Below are positions 1-12,425 of a stretch of DNA of 64,000 nucleotides, piece by piece. Each line of letters begins with the position of its first letter. Position 1 is the first letter of the stretch. A program made the position numbers and the translations under genes. The notes under the pieces were generated by a model that was not told the origin of the DNA, ran no database searches, and worked only from the letters and a program-made list of their open reading frames with translations. Origin of the DNA: Saururus chinensis (lineage: Eukaryota; Streptophyta; Magnoliopsida; Piperales; Saururaceae); the NCBI GenBank assembly GCA_035235625.1, contig CP141149.1:34899753-34963752 (forward strand). The letters are read 5' to 3'.

Positions 1-3000
1 CATTCGGCGATTTCGTGAATAAATAGTATTTATGATGGTTTTAACCAAAATCAAGCTTTAGATTAGTGATTTTTAAGTGATTTTAAAACAAATGTCAATT
101 TTTGGGATTTTTCTGAATTTTTACTATTTTTCTAAAAATTAGGGTTTTGGCGGGAGCCATGTGGGCCCCACCGTCAAAATTTTGGTTTTTGGGTCAAATG
201 AACCTAGACATCTACCTAAGGTCATAAAAAAAATTTCAAAATTTTATTAGGCTTAATTAGTGCTTAAATTTGCAAAATACCCATTTTTAGCCTACTTTTC
301 CTATTTACACCCCATAACTTAACCATACATACCCCAACCCTTACTATAAAAGGGCAAACCTGAGCCATTTCCATTTTTGGGAATAGGCTAAAGAGGGAGG
401 GCTGGCCTAATCCCTAATTAGGCCCGAATTAGAAGCCGATTAAGGTAAGCTTACTCTAATTAAGCACTAAACCCTACTTTCTTCTTAATCTCTTCCAAAT
501 CTACCATTTTCCCTTGTTTCAATTCATTTTTGGACATCAAAAACTACTAATTTGTGTTTTACTACAAACCCTAACATTCAAAATTCGATTTTTACTATCA
601 ACAAGCCCTAGATCTAGGTTTTTAATTAGGGATTTCTTTGGTAAATCGATTTTTTATAGAGTTTAATTCAAACTCATTGTGTTTTCAAGGATTTCAAGAA
701 GGGTGACTCTTCAATCTGAGCTTAATTAAGTGCTGAGGTAATGGGTCTTCGAAATCTCTGTTTATCCATGGTAAAATTCTTGATTTTTGGCTTATTTCGA
801 ATGGAGTTGCTTGATTTGGTGTGTTAATGGTAAGATTAGAAAATGAAATTATTTAATCCCGATTTCTTAGGGTTTTGCATTATTATGATATGGTTTAACT
901 TTCTGGAAGTCAAGAAGGACTTTTGATGATGATTAGGGTGTTAGATGTGGATTTGAAGTGTTATCAATGGTGTTTCGGTTTGGATTTGCGAAAGGAAGAA
1001 GATGACCAGTTCTGCCTTGTTGGCTTTCGAACGGCCCTTCTGGGCGTTCAAAGGACAACACTGTCGGATCGGTAATTTTCTAGTTCAGCCGATCAAATGG
1101 CTTGCTAGGCGTTCGAACGGCCAAATTGTGAATTTTAAAATTTTGCGTTTAACTGATCGAACGGCCTGAAGGGCGTTCGAACGGCTACACAACAGATTGG
1201 TTTTCTAATGCATGATGTTTATTTTGATGATTCTACTTTAGCTTGCCAATTTCATATGAATGTAGTGTGTTTTAAGCTATGTTATACTACTGGAAAGGCA
1301 TGCTATTGAGGTTATGGAATTGAGATATATGCTTAGAAATTTGTGGAATGACTTATGTTTTATGGCATGATGTTGGAATTGTTATCTTGAAATTATGAAT
1401 GGTTGATTCCCTTTGGTTAAGCATATTTTCAGTAGGACTACCACCTATTATTGGACTGATTTGTCATGATAGAATGTGGTTAGTTGATGTGCGCATGTTG
1501 GTGAATGCCATGACTAAATGATGAAATGCGTGATGTTATATGTGTTTAGCCTTTGTGGTTGAGTTTTGAATTGGGATACGATTTCAACGACTTTTCTTCT
1601 ATGATTTCCGCTAGAATTCATGTTTAGATGGAAATTCACATGTGTAGTGTGGTAGTGAGTTTAATTTCAAGCATGTTGACATGCATTATATGAAATGCTT
1701 CTACTAGTTACACACACATGTGGGGGTTAAATGATGATGTTGAAGCTTAATATTGTGGCTATGAATGATGCATTAAGGGCTGATGAGAGCACTTATCATG
1801 GATTAGGAATCATGTATGCCTTGCCCACATATGTACCATGCTGCATACATCATGAAAATGGATTTCTAATTGAGGCTTCATCGAGGTTAATCGAATTTGA
1901 CCGATTGGATGCAATGTGGTGAAATTGTGTGTCGGATTGATTGGTTGTGGATTAATCGTAAGTTGATTTGTCTGAAAGGACATATTTTGATTTGAGTTCC
2001 TGTGTGGAACGAGTGCACTCCCTGGGTTGAGTCTAATTAAATGGGATTATGTGGGGACGAGTTGTGTACTTGTCTTGCGGATTGTGAGAATGTTATTATG
2101 AATGTCATCTGGACCTTGAGAATCCAGTGTGGTATGTCGTGTGCACCCCGCTAGCACGTGTTCTAGGGTTCTCTGTGTAATAACTCAGGCTCTTCCCTCT
2201 GCAGGAGATGTCCCTGGGCGAACACCCCTGCTCTAGATTCTCTGTGTGAAAATGGGACATCCTTGGCCAGGATCATCCAGGGCGAGCAGTTTCATTAGGG
2301 ATTGGCAACCCCGATCTTTCTTTAATTCTTGTGTAGAATTTTGGACCATGACACGCCTTCGTGGCCTTGTCTATGTCTCGTCTGTGTGACACCAAATTTG
2401 TGATTACTCCTTGATGGAGGTTGTTATGATATAATGCATGTGAGAATATGTATGTTAGAGATACATCCATGCAGGTTGATTGTGATATAATGCATATGGG
2501 AATATGTATGTTAGAGATACATCCATGCAGGTTGATTTTGATATGATGCATGTGGGAATATATATGTTAGAGATACATCTATGCAGGTTGATTTTGATGT
2601 GATGCATGTGGGAATATGTATGTTAGAGATACATCCATGCAGGTTGATTGTGATATGATGCATGTGGGAATATGTATGTTAGAGATACATCCATGCAGGT
2701 TGATTATGATATAATGCATGTGGGAATATGTATGTTAGAGATACATCCATGCAGGTTGATTTTGATATGATGCATGTGGGAATATGTATGTTAGAGATAC
2801 ATCCATGGAGGTTGATTATGATATGATGCATGTGGGAATATGTATGTTAGAGATACATCCATGCAGGTTGATTATGATATAATGCATGTGGGAATATGCA
2901 TGATTAGAGATACATCCATGCAGGTTGTTATGATATAATGCATGTGGGAATATGTATGTTAGAGATACATCCATGCAGGTTGATTATGCACCATGATGCA

Positions 3001-3620
3001 TGTGTTAGGTGATATGTATGTGTGATCAGAAAATGATGCATCATGTAAATCTTTGATCTAAACGACTATATTGCTATGCTATTGTATTTTCAATGTTACT
3101 AGTGATATTAAAAACCATTGCTGAGTTTGTTAAATTCACCCCTCTTTCTTGTGTTTTGATTTGGGGCTACGTGGTGCGACACGCAGACGGATAGGATCTC
3201 CTCTTTGAGGAAAGGTCGGAGATGGCTTGGATGTGATCTTGGAGATCGTTGTGTGACTTATCTTCTTTGGTCTTATGTTTTATGTTAGAACCTTTTGTGT
3301 AGGGTTCTTTGTTGTTTTGGATTTATGTCACATTTTACAGTTGTGATGCTTATGACTTATTTTGAGCCGGTGTGGGCTTTACTTAACTAAGCTTGTGGGT
3401 TTGAGATTAGTTATTTACTTTGTGATAAGCAACACTCTTTCTTCCCTTTTATTTACTCTTGCTCAAAGGATTGTGCGTACTCCGTATTTCTATTAATCGC
3501 CAGTGGTTAGGGTTAAATCTTCCGCTAGATCGTTTCTCAATTTTCCCTTCGTTGCCCCCGCGCACTTGACCGGCCCTTAGATCGGGTTCGGCTCGGGTCG
3601 GGCATCGCCGGGGCGTGACA
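1..3620 (+). mobile_element. Family-A LTR, copy 1 (solo-LTR-like, left end cut by window)
   Basis: The sequence is collinear with two other copies at 18823-22388 and 55972-59448. Those two start TGTAA(G/T)GACCCTC and end GGGGCGTGACA, the TG...CA ends of an LTR. By comparison with the copy at 55972, about 80 bases are missing on the left. It ends CA at 3620, then the disrupted host LTR resumes (3621 on). Its probable 5-bp target duplication is GTAGA (3621-3625); the partner lies outside the window. No gag or pol coding was found, so I read it as a solo LTR of about 3.7 kb. A non-coding LARD-type element is the alternative. The right third contains a minisatellite and the conserved stretch GGGGCTACGTGGTGCGACAC near 3164. 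Confidence 0.85.
2419..2983. repeat. Minisatellite of about 56 bp, 10 copies, in family-A copy 1
   Basis: Ten tandem units each carry TGCATGTGGGAATATGTATG followed by TTAGAGATACATCCATGCAG. The two halves are partly self-complementary (TGCATG...ATGTAT against ATACATCCATGCA), so each unit can fold. The same array is present in the other two copies with 8 and 6 units. Short ORFs reading through it are periodic by-products. Confidence 0.9.
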
Positions 3621-3774
3621 GTAGATCCATGATACTACTTACCTGAGCGCGCAAACATAAACACCCACACATAAGGGGTCATACAGTTGCCCACCATAAT
3701 GGGTCTTATAGTGCCATTGTCACTCTTGGGTAGAAAACATACAGTGTCACTTGGGCAAAAACATACAACGCTCT

Positions 3775-4010
3775 TAGCAGAGCATCAAACGTCTGGGCTT
3801 ATATAGCACGCAGACCAAATCGGAAACATACTTCGCTCTCAACAGAGCATCAGATGTCTGGGCTTCATACAACACACAAACAAAGTCAGAAACATACATC
3901 GCTCTCAACAGAGCATCAAACGTATGGGCTTATACAGCACGCAGACCAAATCAGAAACATACGTCGCTCTCAGCAGAGCATCAAACGTTCGGTGCTCTAT
4001 ACAGCACACA
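3775..4010. repeat. Tandem repeat (about 65 bp) containing GCTCTCAACAGAGCATC
   Basis: Four imperfect units are built on GCTCT(C/T)A(A/G)CAGAGCATCA followed by a CGT(C/A)TGGGCT segment. The plus-strand sister at 10684-10935 carries the same array in reverse complement. It is non-coding and forms part of the LTR. Confidence 0.75.
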
Positions 4011-4779
4011 AACAATATCCCTCAAGATAAACACCATGGCAAGAGATGAGAAATGCTCAGCCGACTCACTATCGGCTAGCTCAAACACGGAACTTAATCC
4101 GTCAAACCCTCAGGTCTCAAACTCACAACGCTATCATTACCTGTGCTTATAATTCAAGTTTGACTTAAGTATATTATGCGGTACAATTATGCCACACAAA
4201 CTCATAGTCCTCGACTGATCAAACTGAAGCTGAGCCCGATCAAAACCCTAGTCCATCAAGGCAGCAGACTTCACTTACCCGTCCACATCATGGACAAAAC
4301 TCATCGTACATCAAACCCTTACAGTCTTACATACTTCACCATTCATCTTATGGCCAAATCATCTTACGCTGACATCCTCAAATGAAGCTCCTCAGAGCCA
4401 ACCCAGTTGTCACCTTCTTACTTATATCTCACTTATTATGCTTACTTTTCACTTCATAATCTGTACATTATATTTGTACAATTATGCACACTCTTATTGT
4501 CTAACAATCGCCCAACATACAATCCAACCCAAACCGATCCATTCCAATCCTTGCCCGTCATACTCTTATCTTTTGTCATCTGTCATACGCTTACACATCC
4601 ATATCCAAATCCAGACAAAACCTCTGTCACCTCATACCATCCATAGCCATACCTTTGCCCACATGCGCATGCACATATCCATAGCATAGGCACATAGCCA
4701 TCATACATACATATGTCTATCACACATATGTATAACATACACATAAGGTCATACATACACAACTTACAAACATGCTCAC

Positions 4780-5090
4780 TAGCCATCACTAGTGCATACA
4801 TACATACATACGTCAAACATACACGCTAGCCATCACTAGCACATGCATACATACGTCAAACATACACACTAGCCATCACTAGCACATGCATAATCCATAC
4901 ATACTCCAAACATGCACACTAGCCATCACTAGCACACGCATAATCTAAACATACTTCAACCATACACGCTAGCCATCACTAGCACATGCATAATCCAAAC
5001 ATACTTCAAACATGCACGCTAGTCATCACTAGCACATGCATACATACGTCAAACATACATGTTAGCCATCACTAGCACATACTTACATCC
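4780..5090. repeat. Tandem repeat (about 50 bp) with CTAGCCATCACTAGCAC
   Basis: About six units contain the dyad-rich block CTAGCCATCACTAGCACATG next to CAAACATACAC. The sister array in the plus-strand copy is at 9575-9935. ORFs through this region are low-complexity products. Confidence 0.75.
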
Positions 5091-6967
5091 AACATACTTA
5101 CAACCAACATGCATGTCATATACATTTCAACATGCCATATAATTGTGCTTACATGCATATCATGCAATCGGATCGTTACTTAACATCCAAAGCATGGAAT
5201 CATAAAATCCTAGCATGCTGCTACTCATTCAAAGCATGCTTCATGAAATTACAAGTTCAAAGCTCCCCTACCTCGTAATCATGACGTTTGATGGCGATCA
5301 CATGACGATGACGGTGGCGATGGCGGCGGCGGAGTTGGCAGTCAAAACCATTGCCTTTCTGAGAGAGTTGTTGTCCCAAGGATTTTAGGATGTGTCGGAA
5401 ACAATCACGGCCAAACAGGGTGTCAGAAGTCAATGCAGCAAAACCCACGATCCACGGGGCACACTAGGGCTGCCGGGAGAAATATCATGCCAACATATGT
5501 GGCAGTGCGACCAGATGTCGAGGGTGTACTCACTGAAGATCGGCCGGTGGCTAAAACGTACTCAGTCGGCCACAAGACGTCAAAATCGGCTGTGGACAGC
5601 ACCCAAAGGCGATGATTTCGCATCAACATGGGCCCACATAAGGGCGGACAGTGTCGGGCAATGCTCAAGGACAAATGAGAGGTGGAGGAGGGCTTTGTGT
5701 CAACTCCACTCGATGGCAAAGCCAACCGATGGTTAGGCGGCGCAAAAGCAGCGCCTAAGCCCAAAAGTACACGCGTAGCCAAATGCACACGCGGCCCAAA
5801 GGGGCGGGGGAGAGGGTTGAAAGGAGGCAACCCAAGGCCCAGAAAAGCCAACAAGGCTAAGGCCCTAGCTGTGGCCAATCAAAGCGGCGACATCGCCGAT
5901 AGCCACCCACAACCAAAACCTATGGTACGGGCGGCTGTGCATCTCGCACGGTATAGGGCAATGGCAAGCGGCCCATCCCGAGCGGTAATATAATTAGGCC
6001 AAGTGGGACTGACCCTCATTGTCCCCGAGCCGGGGCAGAGCCCACGATGGCCAAATAGCACACGGCTCGCCGATGGCAACAACCCGATACGCACCCAAAG
6101 CTTCTAATCGGGCGGAGCAAGGCAGTAGGGGCGAGGCGGGGTCAGAAACGGCAAACCCCTACTGACACCGGGTTGAGGTAGGCTGGACAGAGTCCTACTG
6201 GTCACCGGACTACAACCGAAAACCCACCGACGTCCAAAAAATCCCACGGACAGTGAGATGGAAAATGAGAACTAAACCCGACCAAAGTGCTGGTAGCTCA
6301 CCATGGAGCGAAGAAAGTATGGTGGCGGCTCTAGCTAGCACCTATGGGTTCCTAGCGGCCAACTAAACATAAGTCTAGTTGAGAGCGACCGCAAACGACA
6401 CCAAAATTGTACACCCACAGTTCAAAAACGGGATTGAAGGAGAGAAAAACCCGAAAAAAGGTTCGGTACCTCGTGGAGAAGCGAAGAGGCCGTGGCGGCG
6501 GTCATAGCCGGTACCTACGGACTCGTGGCGGTGAGGCAAAACAGATCCTGACAAGAATCGATGGAATCCAATGTCGGAGGAGGGAGAATGGAGTGACCGA
6601 AATCGAGCTCGGGTTTCTCTCCTTTCTCTCTGGACGTGAATTCTCTCTGGAATGTCGGTTCTGTAAGTTTCTGGAAAAACTTACTGTTTTAAGCCGTCAT
6701 TTCACTATTCATCTTTTTTATTTTTACATCTATATCCCCAACACGTGTTCACTTACCGTTCACACGTTGTACCTCCAAAATTCACACCATAAGCACGCAG
6801 CGAGGCCTGTGGCCCGCGACTAAGCCCCACACCCAACTCTATGGGTATAAATATAGGGGGAAATACATAAATATAAATACGCCAAAGTGTCACATTTTCC
6901 CGCCAAAAATGACTAGAAAAATAGCAGGAAAATCCCATAAAATCGTAGAAAAATCAGGGACCTTACA

Positions 6968-7601
6968 CTATTATGCAGATTTATGTAGTATAAATACATG
7001 ATCATGAATGGTGTGATTAAGACACTATTATGCAATTTTATGTGATATAAATGTAAGATCAGAAAGTGGTATCGCATGTTAATCTTAGATTTGATTTGCT
7101 TCATTGTCATGTCGTTGTGTTTTTTGGTGATTATAGTTATATTCATAAACCATTATTGAGTTTTTATACTCACCCCACTTTCTTGTTTTATTTTGGGGCT
7201 GCATAGCGTAACACGCAGACGGACAGAATCCTCTATATGAGGAAAGGTCGGAGAGAGCTTGGAGTAGTCATGGAGGCTCCTAGTTTTGCATGTCTCTTCG
7301 TTTATTGTATTTTGATTAGGACCTTGTGGATGATCCTTGTCTTAGATTTGAGATATACTATGTCTTTAGTTTCTTTGAGACTTGTTTTGGAGCCAAGTGT
7401 GTGAATTATTAATATGTGAGTCTGAGATTATGGTTTAATTTAGAGTTTAACTCTTTTGGTTCTACCTATTTACTCTTATTCAAAGTAGTGCGTAGACTCC
7501 GTAATTTAGATTGCTCGTAGTTGGGGCACAAGTCTTCTGCTATTTTTCTCAATTATTTTCAATCTGTCGCCCCCGTGCATTGGTTCGGCCCTTGGACCGG
7601 G
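6968..7601 (+). mobile_element. Older family-A LTR fragment (middle piece)
   Basis: This resembles the last 600 bp of family-A copies: CTCACCCC, then GGGGCTGCATAGCGTAACAC (7196 on), GAGGAAAGGTCGGAG, and the end CCCTTGGACCGGG. It is more diverged than copies 1-3, so it is probably older. It is interrupted on the left by the minus-strand 4.8-kb LTR and on the right by the plus-strand one. It resumes at 12387-12425 after the insertion. It is the host into which both 4.8-kb LTRs jumped. Confidence 0.75.
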
Positions 7602-9574
7602 TGTAAGGTCCCTGATTTTTCTACGATTTTCTGGGATTTTTCTGCCATTTTTTTGGTCATTTTCGGCAGAAAAATGTGACGTTTCAGCGTATGTGTATTT
7701 GTGTATTTTCTCCGTATTTTTACCCGTAGAGTTGGGTGTGGGGCTTAGTCGCGGGCCACGGGCCTCGCTGCGCGCTTATGGCGCGAATTTTGGAAGTTCG
7801 ACGCGTAACCAGTGGGTTAACGCGCATTGGGGACGTAAGTGGAAAAATAAAAAAGGAGAATAGATAAAACATCGGGTTCGGCCCGATCCAGAACCCGGAT
7901 GTGAACAGTGCGCCGCCCCCACCCATTCCGTCTGATCCCTGTGCCCGGCCTTCGCCGGCCGCCGGTAGGCCGCAGGACCACCGCAACCGGCTCCGCCCCG
8001 GCCGTGCGATGGCAGGGGAGCCGCCGTCCCGGCCCCCACGGCCGCGCCGCCTCTTTCCCCGGTTTGCCCCTTTCACTGTGTTTTTTTGATTCCGCCGCTG
8101 CCGTGGGCCGGCCGGTCGCCCACGGCTCCGCCATGGGCCGGTGACGGCTAGAGGACACTCCCCCTGGCCCCGGACGGCCTCTGCTCCACCGTCCCACTCC
8201 GTTTCCTCTCTGCCCTATTTTTTCGCCCCCACTGTGTATCGCCGTTCCGCCGCCGCCACGGGCCGGCTCGGCCCGACCAGCCGGCCACGGCTCCGCCCTG
8301 GGCCGGCGACGGCGAGGAGCCACTCCTCCCCGCCTGGTGAGCCTCGGCACCGCCGCCCCATCTCTTTTCCCCCTCTCTGCACTGTTCCGCCGACGGACTG
8401 TTTGGGCAAACAGTGGTTGCCGGCGGTGTTTCGTGGCCGATTCAGCCTTCCCCCAGCCTCGCCTTGCTCCGGCGAAGGCAGCGGACCACCCTACCCAGCC
8501 CGGTTCCATCCCCTCTGCCGTCCTCTGCTCCACCCAGTCCGATTTGCGCGGTACTGTGGGTGGATTTTCCAGTGGGCTGGCGCCGCCATCGTTGGCGGGT
8601 GAGGGTGACTTGACCACCGTGGGCTTTGCTCTGGCTCAGCGATAGTGAGGGTCAGCCCCACTTGGCCCAATTATACACTCCGCCCGGAATGGGCCGCTTG
8701 TCATTGCCCTATACCGTGCGAGATGCACAGCCGCCCGCACCATGGGTATTGGTTGTGGGTGGCGATCGGCGATGTCACCGCTTAGATTGGCCACAGCTAA
8801 GGGCCTTAGCCCTATTAGCTTTTATGGGCCTTGAGTCGCCTCATTTCAGCCAATTCCCCCACCCTTTGGGCCACGTGCGCATGTGGCCACGCGTGTACTT
8901 CTGGGTTTAGGTGCCGCATTCGCGCCGCCTAACCATCGGTTGACTTTGCCACCGAGTGGAGTTGACCACTAGAGCCGTCCTCCACCTCTCCTTTGATTCT
9001 CGAGCGTTGCCCCACGCTCTCCGCCCTTATGTGGGCCTTTGTTGGCCGAAATCGTCGCCGTTGGGTGCTTTTCACGGTCGATTTCGACGTCTTTGTGGCC
9101 GGCTGAGCATGTTTTAGCCACCGGCCGATCTTCAGTGTACACCATCGACTTCGGGTCGCACCGCCACATATGTTGGCATGATATTTCTCCCGGCCGCCCT
9201 AGTGTGCCGCCGTGGATCGCGGGTTTTACCGCATTGAGTTCTGACACTCTGTTTGGCCGTGGATAGTTCCGGCGCATCTTGAAACCCTCGGGACAGCAGC
9301 TCTCTCAGCCAGGCAACGGTTTTGACCGCCAACTCCGCCGCCGACGCCGCCACCATCGTGTGCTTGCCGTCGAACGTCATGATTACAATGTAGGGGAGCT
9401 ATGAACTCGTAATTTCATGAAGCATGCTTTGAATGAGTAGCAGCATGCTAGGATTGTATGATTCCATGCTTGGATGTTAAGTAACGATCCGATTGCATGA
9501 TGTGCGTGTAAGCATGATTGTATGGTATGATTGATATGCATGAGATGTATGCATGTTTTATGGACATGGATTAT

Positions 9575-9935
9575 GTATGCGCTAGCGATGGCTAACAAAT
9601 ATGTCAGTATGCTATGTATGGACTATGCATGTGCTAGTGATGGCTAGCGTGCATGTTTGAAGTATGTATGAATGTGTGTGCATGTACTAGTGATGACTAG
9701 CATGTACGTTTGATGTATGCATGTGCTAGTGATGGCTAGCGTGCATGTTTGACGTATGTATGAATGTATGCATGTGCTAGTGATGGCTAGCGTGCATGTT
9801 TGAAGTATGTATGAATGTGTGTGCATGTACTAGTGATGACTAGCATGTACGTTTGATGTATGCTTGTGCTAGTGATGGCTAGCGTGCATGTTTGACGTGT
9901 GTATGCATGTGCTAGTGATGGCTAGCGTGCATATT
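9575..9935. repeat. Tandem repeat with GTGCTAGTGATGGCTAGCGT, about 7-8 units
   Basis: The units alternate GTGCTAGTGATGGCTAGCGT and GTACTAGTGATGACTAGCAT blocks separated by CATGTTTGA(C/A)GTATGTATG. The reverse complement of the same array lies in the minus-strand copy at 4780-5090. Confidence 0.8.
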
Positions 9936-10683
9936 TGTAAGTTATGTATGTATGACCGTATGTGTATGTTATATGTATGTGTGAGACATACGTGTGTATG
10001 ATGGCATTTTGCCTATGCTTTGGATGTGCGTATGTGTTTGTGGGCAGAGGTATGGGTGATGGACAATAAGAGGTGACAGAAGCTCTGTCTGAATTTGGAT
10101 GCGATTGTGTAAGCGTATGACAGAGGATATGAGTATGACGGGCAAGGATTAGAATGGATCAGTTTGGGGTGGAATGTATGTTGGGCGATTATCAGACAGT
10201 AAGAGTGTTCATAATTGTACAAGCATAACGTACCGATTATGAAGTGAAAAATAAGTATAATAAGTGAGATATAAGTAAGAGGGCAACAACTGAGTTGGCT
10301 CTAAGGAGCGTTATTCGAGGATGTCAGTGTAAGAGGTTTTGGCCATAAGATGGATGGCGAAGTGTGTAAGACTGTAAGGGTTTGTTGTACGATGAGTTTT
10401 TTCCATGATGTGGACGGGTAAGTGAAGTTTGCTGCCCTGACGAACTTGGGTTTCGGATCGGGCTCAGCTTCAGTTTGACCAGTCGAGGACTGTGAGTTGT
10501 GTGGCATAATTGTACCGCATAATGTACTTAATTCAAACTTGAATTATAAGCACAACTAATAATAGCGTTGTGAGTTTGAGACCTGAGGGTTCGACGGATT
10601 AAGTTCCGTGTTTGAGCTGGTCGCTAATGAGTCGGCCGAGGTTTTATCATGTCTTGCCATGGTGTTTATCCTGCGGGATGTTG

Positions 10684-10935
10684 TCTGTGTGCTGTATAGA
10701 GCACCGGACATCTGATGCTCTGCTGAGAGCGATGTTGTTTCTGATTTGGTCTACGTGCTGTATAAGCCCAGACGTTTGATGCTCTGTTGAGAGCGATGTA
10801 CGTTTTTGACTTTGTCTGCGAGCTGTATGAAGCCCAAACGTCTGATGCTCTGCTGAGAGCGACGTATGTTTCTGATTTGGTCTGTGTGCTATGTAAGCCC
10901 AGACGTTTGATGCTCTGTTGAGAGCGTTGTATGTT
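10684..10935. repeat. Tandem repeat with GATGCTCTGCTGAGAGCG, 4 units
   Basis: Units of about 65-85 bp are built on TGATGCTCTG(C/T)TGAGAGCG plus TTTCTGATTTGGTCT. The core GCTCTGCTGAGAGC is a short dyad. It is the counterpart of 3775-4010. Confidence 0.8.
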
Positions 10936-10979
10936 TCCGCCCAAGAGTGGCACTGTATGTTTTCAGCCCAAGAGTGGCA

Positions 10980-11085
10980 ATGGCACTATAAGACCCATTA
11001 TGGTGGGCAATTCTTTGGCACTATAAGACCCATTATGGTGGGCGATTCTATGGCACTATAAGACCCATTATGGTGGGCAACTGTA
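10980..11085. repeat. Three direct repeats of GGCACTATAAGACCCATTAT
   Basis: Three near-identical units (GGCACTATAAGACCCATTAT, then GGTGGGC and a short spacer) follow each other. The minus-strand copy has only one such unit near 3685-3715, so the triplication arose after the two copies diverged. Confidence 0.85.
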
Positions 11086-11334
11086 TGACCCCTTATGTGT
11101 GGGTGTTTATGTTTGCGCGCTCAGGTAAGTAGTATCATGGATCTACTCTTACCTGTTTGATCCAGTGCCCCATGAGCATTGGTGTGCCTTACCTTCGAAA
11201 AAGTCCATAGCATCTAGTCACTCCCCGGAGGTTAAGGTGTTGCCCCAGTGGCATTCTTTTCCTTTTCGATGCTAGAGCCTATTAGTTGTAATGAGCTTCA
11301 GTGGTCGTTGATATGTGTACGATTATGTGTACGA

Positions 11335-11520
11335 GTTCGACTGTATGAGTGTGAGTACGACTGTATGTGTATGAGCAGGACTGTAAGAGTGTGTATGAGC
11401 AGGACTGTAAGTGTATGTGTATGAGCAGGACTGTAAGAGTGTGTATGAGCAGGACTGTAAGCGTATGAGTATGAGCACGACTGTAAGAGTATGAGTACGA
11501 TTGTGAGAATATGTTTCTGA
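11335..11520. repeat. Short-period repeat of GTATGAGCAGGACTGTAAGA type
   Basis: Units of roughly 24-33 bp of (T)ATGAGCAGGACTGTAAG(A/T)GT repeat several times. The minus-strand ORFs 11282-11755 and 11323-11784 are only readings of this array. The corresponding region of the minus-strand LTR copy lies outside the window. Confidence 0.75.
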
Positions 11521-12386
11521 GTAAGACAGTAAGTATGATTTTGTGCAGACTGTACGAGTGAGGTCGTACGAGTCTGATTGTACGAGTAAGGTCGTACATG
11601 TATGGGTAAGCTGCATGAGCGAGCATATGATTATACGAGTAAGGTCGTACAAGTATGCGTATATTGTATGAATATGCGTACGGTGGTACGAGTAAGTTGT
11701 ATGACCCTGGATAACGGTGTTTGTGTAAGTTGATTGGACAGTATGATTTTGGCACGATGGTGCCTTTGGTATGATCGTATGCATTTGAGCATGTTATGAT
11801 TATATTATGTTGACTGCTTCATGTTTGTGTTGCATGACGCATGATTTCTGAACTTGTGAGTTCACCGTTGGGATTTCCCCTACTGGGTATTTTCCTACTG
11901 AGTATGAAAATACTCACCCTACTATTTTTAGCCCCGTTGTACGGGAGGTTTTGCAGGTTGTGCGGAGAGCTCCTGGAGATGGACGCTCGTTTCAACGGTG
12001 GATTGATTCCCGTTGACTCAAGTATCAGCTTGACTCTCTGCGAGTTCATTTGTGCCACGATCTCCTGTATTGAGTGAGATGAGACTTTAAGATGTTTTAT
12101 TCTGGACTTTCATTTGGATCAGTCTGTGGACTGTTATGGGACTTGTACTCAGGGATGCCTGGGAGAGTGATTTGTATTTAAAAGTCTATGATCATAGCAA
12201 ATTTATTCGTACGTGTGTTTTCGAGTAGCGCCTGAGGATATTTGATTTGGCAGTACGATGTTTAACCGTATGATGTTTTAAATTATAAACAGGTTTTGAT
12301 TTTATCGTTTTGACTCCGATTTATGGAAAGAAAAAAAATTTTCTATGAGTTTTGAGAAAAAGGGATGAAAAATCTCGGGCGTTACA

Positions 12387-12425
12387 CCGGGTTTGGCTCG
12401 GGTTGAGCAGTGCCGGGGCATGATA
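12387..12425 (+). mobile_element. Older family-A LTR fragment (right-hand end)
   Basis: After the CCGGG duplication the sequence continues TTTGGCTCGGGTTGAGCAG and ends GGGGCATGATA, a decayed form of the family-A terminus GGGGCGTGACA. It completes the LTR that starts left of the window and includes 6968-7601. To its right lies chromovirus LTR sequence, which places this insertion within that LTR. Confidence 0.75.

Larger units (their letters stand above)
3621..6967 (-). mobile_element. 4.8-kb-family LTR, minus-strand copy, truncated
   Basis: This is the inverted counterpart of 7602-11146. The right end reads CCTTACA (6961-6967), which on the minus strand is the TGTAAGG start of this LTR family. 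The left end stops at 3621, where family-A copy 1 is inserted. The remainder, corresponding to 11147-12386 of the plus copy, should lie left of the window. Alignment by eye is good over 3621-6020 and 6760-6967, and weaker over a GC-rich central stretch (6020-6760). Tandem arrays at about 3760-4010 and 4780-5090 match those of the plus copy but differ in copy number. ORFs such as 5392-5993 lack any recognisable domain. Confidence 0.85.
7602..12386 (+). mobile_element. 4.8-kb LTR with 5-bp target duplication CCGGG (solo LTR)
   Basis: It starts TGTAAGGTCCC at 7602 and ends GGGCGTTACA at 12386. It is flanked by CCGGG at 7597-7601 and 12387-12391. Removing it rejoins an uninterrupted family-A LTR end. 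There is no gag, pol or second LTR inside, which supports a solo LTR with an unusually long body; a LARD is the alternative. The GC-rich block 7860-8650 yields several overlapping ORFs on both strands (the longest is minus 7817-8617), but they are proline/arginine-rich composition products with no domain. The inside carries four separate tandem arrays. Confidence 0.85.

Noticed and set aside
2419-2983. Regular repeats resembling a CRISPR array
   Set aside because: Units are contiguous without unique spacers, in a plant LTR.
5392-5993. ORFs of 100-150 codons on both strands
   Set aside because: They lie in the minus-strand LTR copy; the corresponding part of the plus-strand copy does not keep the frames.
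7720-8645. Dense overlapping ORFs on both strands, including a 266-codon minus-strand ORF
   Set aside because: GC-rich LTR segment; proline/arginine/glycine composition in all frames, no domains, not conserved in the inverted copy.
11282-11784. Minus-strand ORFs rich in HTHT/SYSY
   Set aside because: Translation of a short-period tandem repeat.
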